A stretch of DNA of 18,122 nucleotides from an uncultured Treponema sp. (GCA_945833725.1 CAMAFU010000012.1:1-18122); one strand, 5' to 3'. Counted from the stretch's first letter, positions 1 through 7,506 are shown. A program made the numbers and translations. The notes: generated by a model not told the origin, from the letters alone.

Positions 1-646
1 CTTCAGATTTTAAAATAGAGGCATTTTTTTTATTTTCCGATGATTTTTTTTCAAAAATATTTTCGTCATGATTTTTTTTGCTGCCTTCATACGCAATTCC
101 TAAAATTGCATCCGCTGTTTTTTCATCAGGGAAAATTCCCTTTTCTTCCAGCATCATAAAAATTTTTGCCTTATCTAAATTGATTTTTCCTTTTTTGTCG
201 TCAAAAGCTTTTGTCAGAGAAGTTTTTATTTTTGATGAATCAAAACGGATTCCCATAGACAAAGCAAACTGCAGAAGAGAAAGAGCTTCAACAGACTGGG
301 GAAGTCCAGCCTTTAAAAGATATTTTGAAATTTCTGCATTTTTATTTGAATAGTCGGACAGAGAAAAAGTTGAAAATTTTCCGGGATTTAATTTTTCTGA
401 GAAAAGTTTAAAGAACACAGTTTTCTCTTTTACTGAAACAACTGCTGTAAAAATTTGACCAGGTTTTAAGGGGACTTCCGAACTTACATGTATTTTTCTT
501 CCGGCAATTAAAACAAGGTAATTTTTTCCATCTACCTGGGAAAGAACTTTTCCTGTAATTTTGCTTCCGTCTTGAAAATTAAAATTATTTTTTGGGGATT
601 TTTCTGAAGATAATGAAGATTGTACAATGTAGATTTTTGAAGTCAT
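1..646 (-). CDS. Partial conserved hypothetical protein, possibly FliK/YlqG-like
   Basis: The minus-strand frame is open from an ATG at 644-646 to the window edge (about 215 residues, C-terminus missing). The N-terminus reads MTSKIYIVQSS. Residues about 25-75 look like a small beta barrel: a 'GKVLSQVDGKNYLVLIAGRK' strand pair, then 'LKPGQIF'. The rest is Lys/Ser/Phe-rich and mostly helical. There is no signal peptide or membrane segment. It lies just downstream of rplS. In several bacteria the genes after trmD-rplS include a FliK-like protein and an FlhB-like fragment, so a flagellar hook-length-control relative is a plausible guess from context and the barrel pattern, not a recognised homology. 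No good Shine-Dalgarno is visible. A -10-like TACAAT (652-657) sits only five bases before the ATG, hinting at a leaderless transcript. The coding call is fairly sure; the function is weak. Confidence 0.72.
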   Translation of the reverse strand, partial: MTSKIYIVQSSLSSEKSPKNNFNFQDGSKITGKVLSQVDGKNYLVLIAGRKIHVSSEVPLKPGQIFTAVVSVKEKTVFFKLFSEKLNPGKFSTFSLSDYSNKNAEISKYLLKAGLPQSVEALSLLQFALSMGIRFDSSKIKTSLTKAFDDKKGKINLDKAKIFMMLEEKGIFPDEKTADAILGIAYEGSKKNHDENIFEKKSSENKKNASILKSE

Positions 647-655
647 ATCTCATTG

Positions 656-707
656 TATAAAAAAAACAGGCTGTCTGAAAGCATAAACTTACAGGGCAGC
701 CCGTTTT
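656..707 (-). terminator. Rho-independent terminator of the rpsP-rplS operon
   Basis: On the minus strand, AAAACGGGCTG (697-707) pairs with CAGCCTGTTTT (663-673) in an 11-bp stem with one G-U. The loop contains a further short CTGTAAG/CTTTCAG pairing. A run of eight T follows (U tract of the minus transcript). It starts 7 bases after the rplS stop and ends about 10 bases before the next gene, so it separates the ribosomal operon from the left-edge gene. Confidence 0.85.
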
Positions 708-713
708 ACTTAA

Positions 714-1160
714 TTATTTTGCATTTTCAGCTTTTGCTTCAGCATTAATCTGAAGTTCTTCCTGATCTGCAGCCTTATTTGCAGCTCTTGAAGCAGCAAT
801 ACGGGCATTTGCCTTTGGACCAAGGAATTCTTTAATTCTTGCATCCTTACCGATTTTGTCTCTAAGGTAATACAGTTTAGATCTGCGAACTTTACCTGTT
901 TTTAAAAGTTCAACTTTAATTACACGAGGACTGTGTACAGGGAAAACGCGCTCAACACCAACACCGTAAGAAATTTTTCTTACAGTAAATGTTTTTCTAA
1001 CACCTTCACCTTTAATAGAAATAACGACACCTTCATATTTCTGGATACGCTTTGTTTTACCTTCGATGATTTCAAAGTGAACAACAACTGTATCTCCCAC
1101 TCTAAACAGAAGGGCATTTTCTTTTTTCTGCTGTTCTTCAATAGTCTTAATAAGATCCAT
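714..1160 (-). CDS. rplS: 50S ribosomal protein L19
   Basis: L19 is a large-subunit protein at the interface with the 30S subunit. The 148-residue product carries the family core: 'FRVGDTVVVHFEIIEGKTKRIQKYEG' (about 20-45), 'TFTVRKISYGVGVERVFP' (about 57-74), 'SPRVIKVEL' and 'RRSKLYYLRD'. The family is usually about 115-125 residues. Here the extra length is an Ala/Lys/Glu-rich, probably disordered C-terminal tail from about residue 118. An AGGAGA ribosome binding site lies just upstream, overlapping the end of trmD, and only two bases separate the trmD stop from this ATG, so translation is likely coupled. It is the last gene of the operon, followed at once by a terminator. Confidence 0.97.
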   Translation of the reverse strand: MDLIKTIEEQQKKENALLFRVGDTVVVHFEIIEGKTKRIQKYEGVVISIKGEGVRKTFTVRKISYGVGVERVFPVHSPRVIKVELLKTGKVRRSKLYYLRDKIGKDARIKEFLGPKANARIAASRAANKAADQEELQINAEAKAENAK

Positions 1161-1162
1161 TG

Positions 1163-1963
1163 CTATTCTCCTGATTTTAATGCCGTATTTTTTAATTTTT
1201 TACGGTCTTTTCTGGACAAATGCTTTTCGTACCGCATCTGTGCCAGTTCCTCAATCATTGATTCGGCCTCTGAAGTAAGCTGTCCTTTAAGCCTTGCCTG
1301 GACAATTAAATCCGGACGGTTGGCTAGTGTTTTTTGGATCTGCTTTTTCAGCCGCCACTTTCGAATAAGTTCATGATTACCACAGGTTAACACCTCTGGA
1401 ACTTCACGCCCCTTATAAACCTTCGGGTGGGTATACTGGGGATATTCTAAAAGTCCGCCGGAATAACTTTCTTCTTCTAAAGATTCCTTGGTAATAACAT
1501 TATCTACCAGACGATAGACAGCATCTATAATAACAGTTGCTGCAACCTCTCCGCTAGACATAACATAATCGCCTATGGAAATTTCTTCATCAACATATTC
1601 GTCGATTATCCGCTGGTCAATACCTTCGTACCGGCCGCAAATAAGAACAATTTCGTCTTTCCGACTAAGTTCTAAAGCTTTGTTCTGTGTAAAGGGTTTT
1701 CCAGAAGGCGTTACATAAATAACATGCTTTCTTGAAGCCTTTACGCTGTCCAATGCTCTCCCGAGAGGCTCCGGCATCATAAGTTGTCCGGCACCGCCTC
1801 CGTATGGTTTGTCGTCACATGTTTTGTGATTATCTAAGGCAAAATCCCTGATATTCACTAAATCGTATGCAATAATTCCCTTGTCCACCGCTTTCGCCAT
1901 GATTGAGGCTTCGAAAAACGACCGGGGGATTTCCGGGAATAAGGTCAGCACAGTAAATTTCAT
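1163..1963 (-). CDS. trmD: tRNA (guanine-N1)-methyltransferase TrmD
   Basis: TrmD is a SPOUT-class enzyme that uses SAM to make m1G37 in tRNAs with a G at position 36, preventing +1 frameshifts. The 266-residue product has the hallmarks in order: 'FTVLTLFPEI' at the N-terminus, 'DDKPYGGGAGQLM' (50-62), 'YVTPSGKPFTQ' (83-93), the trefoil-knot segment 'LICGRYEGIDQRI' (107-119), 'ISIGDYVMSSGE' (128-139), 'GLLEYPQYTHP' (170-180) and 'VPEVLTCGNH' (188-197). The Arg corresponding to H. influenzae R154 is R151. The motif usually read as DSF is ESY here (E165), a conservative change at the position of the reported catalytic Asp (alignment by eye). It starts four bases after the rimM stop; its GGAG site overlaps that stop. 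Confidence 0.97.
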   Translation of the reverse strand: MKFTVLTLFPEIPRSFFEASIMAKAVDKGIIAYDLVNIRDFALDNHKTCDDKPYGGGAGQLMMPEPLGRALDSVKASRKHVIYVTPSGKPFTQNKALELSRKDEIVLICGRYEGIDQRIIDEYVDEEISIGDYVMSSGEVAATVIIDAVYRLVDNVITKESLEEESYSGGLLEYPQYTHPKVYKGREVPEVLTCGNHELIRKWRLKKQIQKTLANRPDLIVQARLKGQLTSEAESMIEELAQMRYEKHLSRKDRKKLKNTALKSGE

Positions 1964-1967
1964 GGAA

Positions 1968-2588
1968 TTACTCCAGAATCCAGAGGTGCATCAATTGGAT
2001 ACACTTGTTTTCAATATCGACATTACGGACAAAATTAAAATTAAGGGGTACATAAACGCTCCTAACATTTCCATTTGCCTGATATTTGATATTGTCGCCA
2101 AGCAAATCGCAATTCTCGGCCAGAAAAACCTCAAGGAGATTTCCAGAACCGCCTTCAATTACGCCTGTAACAGTTCCCACCTGTACCGGATTACCGACAG
2201 ATGGTGCAGTACTTACTGCCAAACCATCATTGCCCTGTTCAGGATAAAAATTAAGGGCACAACCTTTGAGATCTTCGATATACCATTCGTCTTTTCCAAG
2301 CTTCTTGGCATATTTTCGCGGTACAACTATTTCCCAACCGCAAAACTTACGAACTTCGTCGATTGAGTTTATGTCTGCGAATTTAATATACAAGGCAGCG
2401 GCACCGACCTCTACGGATTCAATTTTTGCTTTTATTGAATCGCCTGTTTTGCCGTTCCTTAAAGTAACTTCCTTCATGGAGAAAAAATGTTCCGATTCTC
2501 CAGAAGCACTTTCTACTTTTACTTTACCCGCAACTCCGTGGGAGCCTCGAATAAAACCTACAATAAACTGTTCTGTTTTAGCCGGCAT
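1968..2588 (-). CDS. rimM: Ribosome maturation factor RimM
   Basis: RimM binds S19 and helps mature the 30S head and process 16S rRNA. The 206-residue product has the N-terminal RimM barrel beginning 'FIVGFIRGSHGVAGKVKVE' (about 8-26) and a C-terminal PRC-type barrel opening with 'DEWYIEDLKG' and holding 'VGTVTGVIEGGSGNLLEV'. It ends with the family-like 'VYVPLNFNFVRNVDIENK', and the last residues are HLWILE. The family is usually about 165-180 residues; the excess is an insertion in the PRC barrel (about 112-132). The ATG lies 8 bases after the khpA stop with no clear Shine-Dalgarno, so it probably depends on reinitiation from khpA. The operon context (rpsP-khpA-rimM-trmD-rplS) fits the common bacterial order. 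Confidence 0.94.
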   Translation of the reverse strand: MPAKTEQFIVGFIRGSHGVAGKVKVESASGESEHFFSMKEVTLRNGKTGDSIKAKIESVEVGAAALYIKFADINSIDEVRKFCGWEIVVPRKYAKKLGKDEWYIEDLKGCALNFYPEQGNDGLAVSTAPSVGNPVQVGTVTGVIEGGSGNLLEVFLAENCDLLGDNIKYQANGNVRSVYVPLNFNFVRNVDIENKCIQLMHLWILE

Positions 2589-2596
2589 AATAAAAC

Positions 2597-2830
2597 TTAG
2601 TCTAAAATTTCAAGACTGTATCTTTTACCGTCTTTTGATGCCGAAGCACTAAGAACAGTTCGCAATGCTTTCGCAATACGGCCATATTTGCCGATAACCT
2701 TACCAATATCGCCCTGAGCGACACGAAGTTCAAGCACTGGACCACGCTCACCCACCGTTTCGTTTACCGAGACTGCACTGGGATCATCGACCAATGATTT
2801 TGCAATGAATTCAATCAGGTCTTTTTCCAT
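2597..2830 (-). CDS. khpA: KH-domain RNA-binding protein KhpA
   Basis: KhpA is a small RNA-binding protein made of one KH domain; in other bacteria it partners KhpB (Jag/EloR) and affects sRNA action and cell-wall control. The 77-residue product has the family layout: an N-terminal helix 'MEKDLIEFIAKSLVDDPSAV', a central strand 'GPVLELRVAQGDIGKVIG', and the GxxG RNA-gripping loop as GKYG (47-50) followed by 'RIAKALRTVL'. The site between rpsP and rimM is the classic one. An AGGAG sequence lies 9 bases before the ATG, right after the rpsP stop. Length and motif match well. Confidence 0.94.
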   Translation of the reverse strand: MEKDLIEFIAKSLVDDPSAVSVNETVGERGPVLELRVAQGDIGKVIGKYGRIAKALRTVLSASASKDGKRYSLEILD

Positions 2831-2851
2831 TCCCCGTTACTCCTCGAAAAA

Positions 2852-3094
2852 CTATTTGTTAAGGCCTTTCTTGCTGAAAAGTTTGCGTACAGTATCTGTT
2901 GGCTGAGCACCAACACTAACCCAGTATTTTGCACGCTCTTCGTTAATTGTAAACTGAGCGTCCTTTGCGATTGGATCGTAAGTTCCAATCTCTTCGATTG
3001 TTGTGCCGTCCCGTGGCTTGCGGGAATCCTGCACTACGATTCGGTAGCAGGCACGTTTTTTTGTACCGAATTTTTTGAGTCTTATTTTGACCAC
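2852..3094 (-). CDS. rpsP: 30S ribosomal protein S16
   Basis: S16 is an early-binding 30S assembly protein. The product reads (M)VKIRLKKFGTKKRACYRIVV, then 'DSRKPRDGTTIEEIGTYDPI' and ends near 'VSVGAQPTDTVRKLFSKKGL', all standard for S16, about 80 residues as usual. I choose the GTG at 3092-3094: a perfect GGAGG lies five bases upstream (3100-3104) and the protein then begins like other S16 proteins. The in-frame ATG at 3110-3112 would add six residues (MPLEDK), place the ribosome binding site inside the gene, and itself lies in the arm and loop of a small hairpin, so I reject it. It is the first gene of the translation operon. Confidence 0.95.
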   Translation of the reverse strand: MVKIRLKKFGTKKRACYRIVVQDSRKPRDGTTIEEIGTYDPIAKDAQFTINEERAKYWVSVGAQPTDTVRKLFSKKGLNK

Positions 3095-3099
3095 TTTAT

Positions 3100-3121
3100 C
3101 CTCCAAGGGCATTTTCGCCCT
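3100..3121 (-). promoter_or_regulatory. rpsP ribosome binding site with adjacent leader hairpin
   Basis: GGAGG (3100-3104) is spaced five bases from the GTG start of rpsP. One base further upstream is a small hairpin, AGGGC/GCCCT (3117-3121 with 3106-3110, six-base loop). It may keep the site unpaired or help tune initiation; that part is inference. Confidence 0.6.
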
Positions 3122-3177
3122 AAAATTGACAAAAACCTATACCACCAACCACAAAGATGACGGCATACGCGGAAAGT

Positions 3178-3206
3178 ATTTTATTCTTTTACCTTGACTT
3201 AATCAA
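3178..3206 (-). promoter_or_regulatory. rpsP: Sigma-70-type promoter of the rpsP-rplS operon
   Basis: On the minus strand, TTGATT (3201-3206) and TAAAAT (3178-3183) are separated by 17 bases. The expected start is near 3171, giving a leader of roughly 75 bases before rpsP. Confidence 0.6.
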
Positions 3207-3213
3207 TAGGTCG

Positions 3214-3255
3214 ACAAAGGCATTGTAAAAACTTTATCTACCCATATTCCTTTGT
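3214..3255. repeat. Short inverted repeat upstream of the rpsP promoter
   Basis: ACAAAGG (3214-3220) and CCTTTGT (3249-3255) form a 7-bp inverted repeat with a 28-base spacer, just upstream of the rpsP -35. It could be a regulator site or chance. No clear terminator is visible for the upstream pseudouridine synthase gene. Confidence 0.3.
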
Positions 3256-3294
3256 AAAAAGTTCCTGCTGCCGCCTTTTGATTTTTCTAAACAA

Positions 3295-4260
3295 TCATTT
3301 TATATAGGTCTGAAAATCATCGGGAAAAGGTGAAAAAATTTCTAAAGGGGATTTTTCCTGAATCTGCGGCAATGTAAGTTTTGATGAATGCAGCATAACT
3401 CTTCCCGCATTTTTCCCTCCGTAAAGCACATCTCCAAGAATTGGCAGCGACAGAGAAGAAAGATGTACACGAATTTGATGAGTTCTTCCTGTTTCCAACA
3501 TGCACTTTATAAGGTATAAGTCCGGGGAAAGCTGTTTTTCCACATGAAAATTCGTTTTCGAATATACTCCGCCTTTTTCCTGTTCAACTCTACCCCACTT
3601 TGCACTATGGCTTTTTGCACTTATTCGCCCCATATAAAATGAAACGGAAAATTCTTTTTTTAAAAGCCACTTTTCTGCAGATTTATTTTTGGGACTGACA
3701 ATCGCAAAATATTCTTTTTTTATAAGGTGATTTTCAAAGGCATTATGGTAAAATCCGTTAGCTTCCCGTTTTTTTGTAAACATAATAACTCCAGAAGTGT
3801 CTTTATCCAACCGGTGCATTATGCCAAGGTAGGGAAGATTTACAATGTTAGGGGATTTTTCCTTTAATTTTTGAAAAAGATATTCCTTTACTGCTTTTGT
3901 CAGATTGTTTCTTTCTTCTACAAAAGTCTGCTCACAGGGAAATCGGGCCGGTTTATTGACTGCAATTATGTTTTCGTCTTCATAAAGAAGATTTTTGTCT
4001 GTCATTGCAAAATCTATGTCCGATGCTTTTTTTTCGAATAAAAGTTTTTCTTTTTCGATTTCCACAGTAATTTCTGCTTTTGGAGGCACTTCAAAATAAG
4101 GCTGTCTTACAACCTTTCCGCGGACAAAAACTTTACCGGCAAATATAAGTCTCCTGATTTTTGAATTTGAAACTGAAACTCCTGTAAGAACAGGAATCTT
4201 TTCTCTAAGGATTAAATCAAGACGGCTTTCTGATGCAGATAAAAAAACATAAGTATCCAT
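3295..4260 (-). CDS. RluA-family 23S rRNA pseudouridine synthase
   Basis: It isomerises uridine to pseudouridine in RNA, most likely large-subunit rRNA. The 321-residue product has an S4-like RNA-binding domain at the N-terminus (about 10-70, 'RLDLILRE', 'SKIRRLIFAGKVFVRGKVV') and then the catalytic domain. 'LLYEDENIIAVNKPA' (about 91-105) and the signature HRLDKDTSG (149-157), with the catalytic Asp at 152, are present, followed by 'ETGRTHQIRVHL' and 'PILGDVLYGG'. Length and domain order fit RluC/RluD; which uridine it modifies cannot be told from sequence alone. The ATG lies 38 bases after the pectate lyase stop with no strong ribosome binding site or separate promoter, so co-transcription with that gene is likely. 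Confidence 0.93.
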   Translation of the reverse strand: MDTYVFLSASESRLDLILREKIPVLTGVSVSNSKIRRLIFAGKVFVRGKVVRQPYFEVPPKAEITVEIEKEKLLFEKKASDIDFAMTDKNLLYEDENIIAVNKPARFPCEQTFVEERNNLTKAVKEYLFQKLKEKSPNIVNLPYLGIMHRLDKDTSGVIMFTKKREANGFYHNAFENHLIKKEYFAIVSPKNKSAEKWLLKKEFSVSFYMGRISAKSHSAKWGRVEQEKGGVYSKTNFHVEKQLSPDLYLIKCMLETGRTHQIRVHLSSLSLPILGDVLYGGKNAGRVMLHSSKLTLPQIQEKSPLEIFSPFPDDFQTYIK

Positions 4261-4298
4261 AAAAAATCAACGCCCAGAATCAATATTTTTGTAGGGAA

Positions 4299-5618
4299 TT
4301 AAAGATGGTTTGTCTTCCATTGTTTAAATTCCTGAAGAAATTTAGTTCCTGCAGCAGTTACATAGCCGTATCCGTTTCTGCGTTCCTGACTAAGGTCGTT
4401 GTAATCATTTACATAAGCACAGCCTCTGTCGCACCATATCGGATTAAGGACAGAAGGATAAGTTCCCTGTATAGGTTTTCTTGCACCGCTTACAACATCA
4501 TAGGAACTGTCCAGTGCATAAAATCTTGCCCACAAAGCCGGAGCTGTTTCATCATCAACTAAAAACTGATCTGTATTGTAAGTTCTGCCACCAAGAGTAA
4601 CTGAAGGAATATTTTCTTTTTTAAGCCTTCTTCCATAAATAATAACTTCCGGTCGTGAAAAGAATTCTCCCCCTGCAAGTACGGCGCGTTTTATTTCTTC
4701 GGTAGGATTTTCTTCTTTCATAAGAAAACGAAGGATATTAAAACTTTCTGCAGAACATACAGACGGTGGTTCAAATTCTCTGGCCCAGATTGGTTTCAGC
4801 GTTTCATGACTATGCTGCTGCCCCCATGCCGTAAGGATTTTTTCTCCAGACGGAAGTGTCAGTTCTATTTGCGATTTTAAAATACATTCAAGGCCTTTTC
4901 TGTAACATTCTCCTGCAGTAATACGCATCTGCTCAGGAATAACATAATATATGCTGTCTTTTCCTGCTCTGGAAATATCCTTTAAAACTGATAAAGTTTC
5001 GCTCATTACATCGTCATTATATGTTACGGCATAAACATCAGCTCCCGTAAAACCACCGCTTCGAGGATGCTGGGCATTAAAAATCCATTGAACGGCCCTT
5101 ATGGCACAGTCAAGATATTTTTTTGAGTCTATTCCCCTTTTGTTCTTTACCTGTGCATACACCTGACAAAGATACTTTATCTGTGAAAATATATTTCCAT
5201 TATCGATTGTACTGGAGCGTTTGTCGGACAGGACATTATATGTGACGGGCGGAATATCTTGGTTCCGTCTTTTCTGACGTTCCAGTTCCTTTAATGTATA
5301 TTTTCGCTGAAGGTCTATATTTTTTGTCCAGCCGCCATCGGGATTTTGAAGATATACCATATTTTCTGCAAACCCTAAAATCTGATCTTCATCATATAAA
5401 GGCCACGGCGGAATCGAATTTTCGTATTTGTATCTGGCATGATTAAAACCGTCACCAAAATCAGAAATGGATATTTTAGTAAAATGACGCTCAGTAAGTT
5501 TTGAAAATTCATTCTGAAGATATTCCTGAGAAGAGACTGCACTTTCTGGAACAGAGGAAGCACAGGAAACAAGCGTAATCATCAGTAAAGAAAAAACGAA
5601 ATTTGTTGATTTTTTCAT
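4299..5618 (-). CDS. Pectate lyase (PL10 family), predicted lipoprotein
   Basis: Pectate lyases cleave polygalacturonate by beta-elimination, usually with calcium. The 439-residue product opens with a lipoprotein signal peptide: positive MKKS, a hydrophobic stretch, then the lipobox LVSC with Cys19 as the lipidation site, so it should be anchored to a membrane outside the cytoplasm. The mature part shows PL10 motifs: 'LQNPDGGWTKNID' (about 90-102), 'SSTIDNGNIFSQIKYL', 'WIFNAQHPRSGGF', 'AWGQQHSHETLKPIWAREFEPPS', and near the end 'ALWARFYAL' and 'NGYGYVTA'. AGAGG lies about 8 bases before the ATG. It sits between two translation genes with no other sugar-use gene in view, suggesting local insertion or transfer, though base use is not obviously foreign. 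Family call firm; substrate inferred. Confidence 0.9.
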   Translation of the reverse strand: MKKSTNFVFSLLMITLVSCASSVPESAVSSQEYLQNEFSKLTERHFTKISISDFGDGFNHARYKYENSIPPWPLYDEDQILGFAENMVYLQNPDGGWTKNIDLQRKYTLKELERQKRRNQDIPPVTYNVLSDKRSSTIDNGNIFSQIKYLCQVYAQVKNKRGIDSKKYLDCAIRAVQWIFNAQHPRSGGFTGADVYAVTYNDDVMSETLSVLKDISRAGKDSIYYVIPEQMRITAGECYRKGLECILKSQIELTLPSGEKILTAWGQQHSHETLKPIWAREFEPPSVCSAESFNILRFLMKEENPTEEIKRAVLAGGEFFSRPEVIIYGRRLKKENIPSVTLGGRTYNTDQFLVDDETAPALWARFYALDSSYDVVSGARKPIQGTYPSVLNPIWCDRGCAYVNDYNDLSQERRNGYGYVTAAGTKFLQEFKQWKTNHL

Positions 5619-5657
5619 GAAATAAACCTCTCATCAAACATCCATGCGGGGCAGAAC

Positions 5658-5663
5658 ATTATA
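5658..5663 (-). promoter_or_regulatory. Candidate -10 element of the pectate lyase gene
   Basis: A perfect TATAAT on the minus strand, 39 bases before the ATG and touching the U tract of the gltX terminator. The matching -35 position (GGAAGA) is poor and lies inside the terminator stem, so strength or an activator requirement is uncertain. Confidence 0.4.
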
Positions 5664-5726
5664 AAAAAAGCCGATAAAATTCTTCCGGCTGAAAATAAAG
5701 ACAGTCCGAAAGAATTTTACGGCTTT
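5663..5726 (-). terminator. Rho-independent terminator of gltX
   Basis: On the minus strand AAAGCCG followed by TAAAATTCTT pairs with AAGAATTTTA followed by TCGGCTTT: a long stem of about 20 bp with a few mismatches and a roughly 17-base loop, followed by a T run. It starts a few bases past the gltX stop. Confidence 0.9.
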
Positions 5727-5729
5727 CTT

Positions 5730-7310
5730 TTAAAAAGCTTTAATGGTGCGTTCTATACGCTCAATGCTTTTTTCAACTCCAAGAATAAGTATAGATCCTA
5801 TAAGAGGAGGAGAAACACGGCTTCCTGTAACGGCCATTCTTATAGGCATCATAAAATCGCCGAGTTTTATGCCAAGTTCTTCAGCATATTTTTTTGCCAG
5901 TTCTTCACTTTCTTCGTGGGAAAGAGCTGCAATTTCCTTTACATATACTACTGCTTTTTCCAGAACTTCCTTAGTTTTTGCAGCATCAAGTTTTTTTGGA
6001 ATAATCTGCTCTACAGGAGGTACCGGCGGCAAAGTAAACATAAAGTGAACCATTTCTGCGGCATCTGTAAGATATTTTAATCTCTCTTTAATAAGCGGCA
6101 TAAGAGCCATAAGTTTTTCTTTTACTTCTCCACTGGACATATTCATGGATTTATCAGTGCAGTAAGGTTCTCCGTCTTCGTCTAAAGCAACTCCTGAATA
6201 TTCAGGTCCAACTTTTGGAGCCGGCTGCGGATTATCAGGATTAATTTCCAGAGTCGCATCCCCTGTACCTGTAATAAACGGAAGTGTCCATCTGTATAAC
6301 TCTTCGTCGGAAAGCATTCTTATGTAATTTCCGTTGTAATATTCCAGCTTTTTGTAATCGAATACGGCAGGAGCCCTGTTAAGGTGTTCAAGAGAGAAGT
6401 TGGCCGCAAGTTCTTCCAGTGTGTAAAATTCTTTGCCTTCTTCGTAGGAGCAGCCCAGCATGGCAACATAATTTACGATTGCCTGAGGAAGATACCCTCT
6501 TGCCCGGAATTCGTTTACGGAAGTTGCACCATGTCTTTTTGAAAGTTTTTTTCCGTCGGAACCGTTTACCATAGGCAAATGACAGAATTCGGGATGTTCC
6601 CATCCAAAAGAACGGTACATCTGAACATGCAGCGGTGTTGAAGGAATCCACTCCTGAGCACGCATAACATGAGAAATTTTCATCATGTGGTCATCAACAA
6701 TATTTGCAAGATGATATGTAGGAAAACCGTCAGATTTTAAAAGTACAGGATCAGGAGAAATATCTTCGTTTTTCCAGACAATATCACCTAAAATATGATC
6801 GCTGAATTTTGTTTCGCCTTCCAGAGGAACTTTTAACCTGATAACATAAGGTTTTCCTGAATCAAGATTTGCCTTAACTTCTTCCGGCGTAAGATGACGG
6901 CAGTTTCTGTCGTAGCCGGGAGCCATTTTGTTTTCTGTCTGGATTTTCCGTATGCGTTCCAGTCGTTCTGAATCACAGAAACAGTAATATGCTTCTCCGT
7001 TTTCAATAAGTTTAAGGGCATATTCCCTGTAAAGTTCAAAACGCTGAGACTGAACATAAGGGCCGTAATCGCCGCCTTTATCGCCGCCTTCATCCCATTC
7101 AATACCAAGCCATGCCATTGTATCGTAAAGATTCTTTACATATTTTTCGTCGTAACGAGTGCGGTCCGTATCTTCCAGGCGAAGGATGAATTTTCCGCCC
7201 TTAGAACGGGCAAAAAGATAGTTAAAAAGAGCCGTACGGACTCCCCCAATATGCTGCAGGCCTGTAGGTGAAGGTGCATAGCGGACTCGGACTTCCTTAA
7301 TATTTTCCAT
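5730..7310 (-). CDS. gltX: Glutamyl-tRNA synthetase
   Basis: Class I aminoacyl-tRNA synthetase that charges tRNA-Glu. The 526-residue product has the HIGH motif as HIGG (20-23, within 'YAPSPTGLQHIGG'), 'FILRLEDTDRTR' (41-52), a zinc-site pattern of C110-x-C112 with Y133 and C137 as in E. coli GluRS, 'GFPTYHLANIVDDHMM' (about 195-210) and the KMSKS loop as KLSKR (255-259, in 'GSDGKKLSKRHGA'). The C-terminal helical anticodon-binding region includes an extra acidic loop ('SGVALDEDGEPYC'), making it longer than the usual 470-490. GAGGAA lies six bases before the ATG. It is followed by a strong terminator and diverges from rsgA. Whether it is discriminating cannot be decided here. Confidence 0.96.
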   Translation of the reverse strand: MENIKEVRVRYAPSPTGLQHIGGVRTALFNYLFARSKGGKFILRLEDTDRTRYDEKYVKNLYDTMAWLGIEWDEGGDKGGDYGPYVQSQRFELYREYALKLIENGEAYYCFCDSERLERIRKIQTENKMAPGYDRNCRHLTPEEVKANLDSGKPYVIRLKVPLEGETKFSDHILGDIVWKNEDISPDPVLLKSDGFPTYHLANIVDDHMMKISHVMRAQEWIPSTPLHVQMYRSFGWEHPEFCHLPMVNGSDGKKLSKRHGATSVNEFRARGYLPQAIVNYVAMLGCSYEEGKEFYTLEELAANFSLEHLNRAPAVFDYKKLEYYNGNYIRMLSDEELYRWTLPFITGTGDATLEINPDNPQPAPKVGPEYSGVALDEDGEPYCTDKSMNMSSGEVKEKLMALMPLIKERLKYLTDAAEMVHFMFTLPPVPPVEQIIPKKLDAAKTKEVLEKAVVYVKEIAALSHEESEELAKKYAEELGIKLGDFMMPIRMAVTGSRVSPPLIGSILILGVEKSIERIERTIKAF

Positions 7311-7481
7311 AAGATGTTCCTCGCAAAATGTTTTATGCGGTCAGTGATTTTATAAAAACAGACTGTCTGCAAGGTGTATTAGGAAAAACTTAACTTCAGC
7401 ACTGTATCAGACTGAACATAATTAAAATTCCTTACCTGCCGGCTTTCTGAAACACGACCTAAAATATTCTTAAATGATTTT

Positions 7482-7506
7482 ATTGAAAAAAAACATAGTT
7501 TTCAAT
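7482..7506. repeat. Inverted repeat in the gltX-rsgA spacer
   Basis: ATTGAAAA (7482-7489) and TTTTCAAT (7499-7506) flank nine bases. It could be a regulator site for either divergent gene, or chance in AT-rich DNA. Confidence 0.3.

Noticed and set aside
3126..3131. Plus-strand TTGACA opposite the rpsP leader, a possible antisense promoter
   Set aside because: No good -10 at 16-18 bases and it would read only into the antisense of the pseudouridine synthase gene.
7349..7381. Possible gltX promoter elements (minus-strand TATAAA and TAATAC)
   Set aside because: Neither has a -35-like hexamer at 16-18 bases; the one TTGCAG nearby is only 12 bases from the -10.
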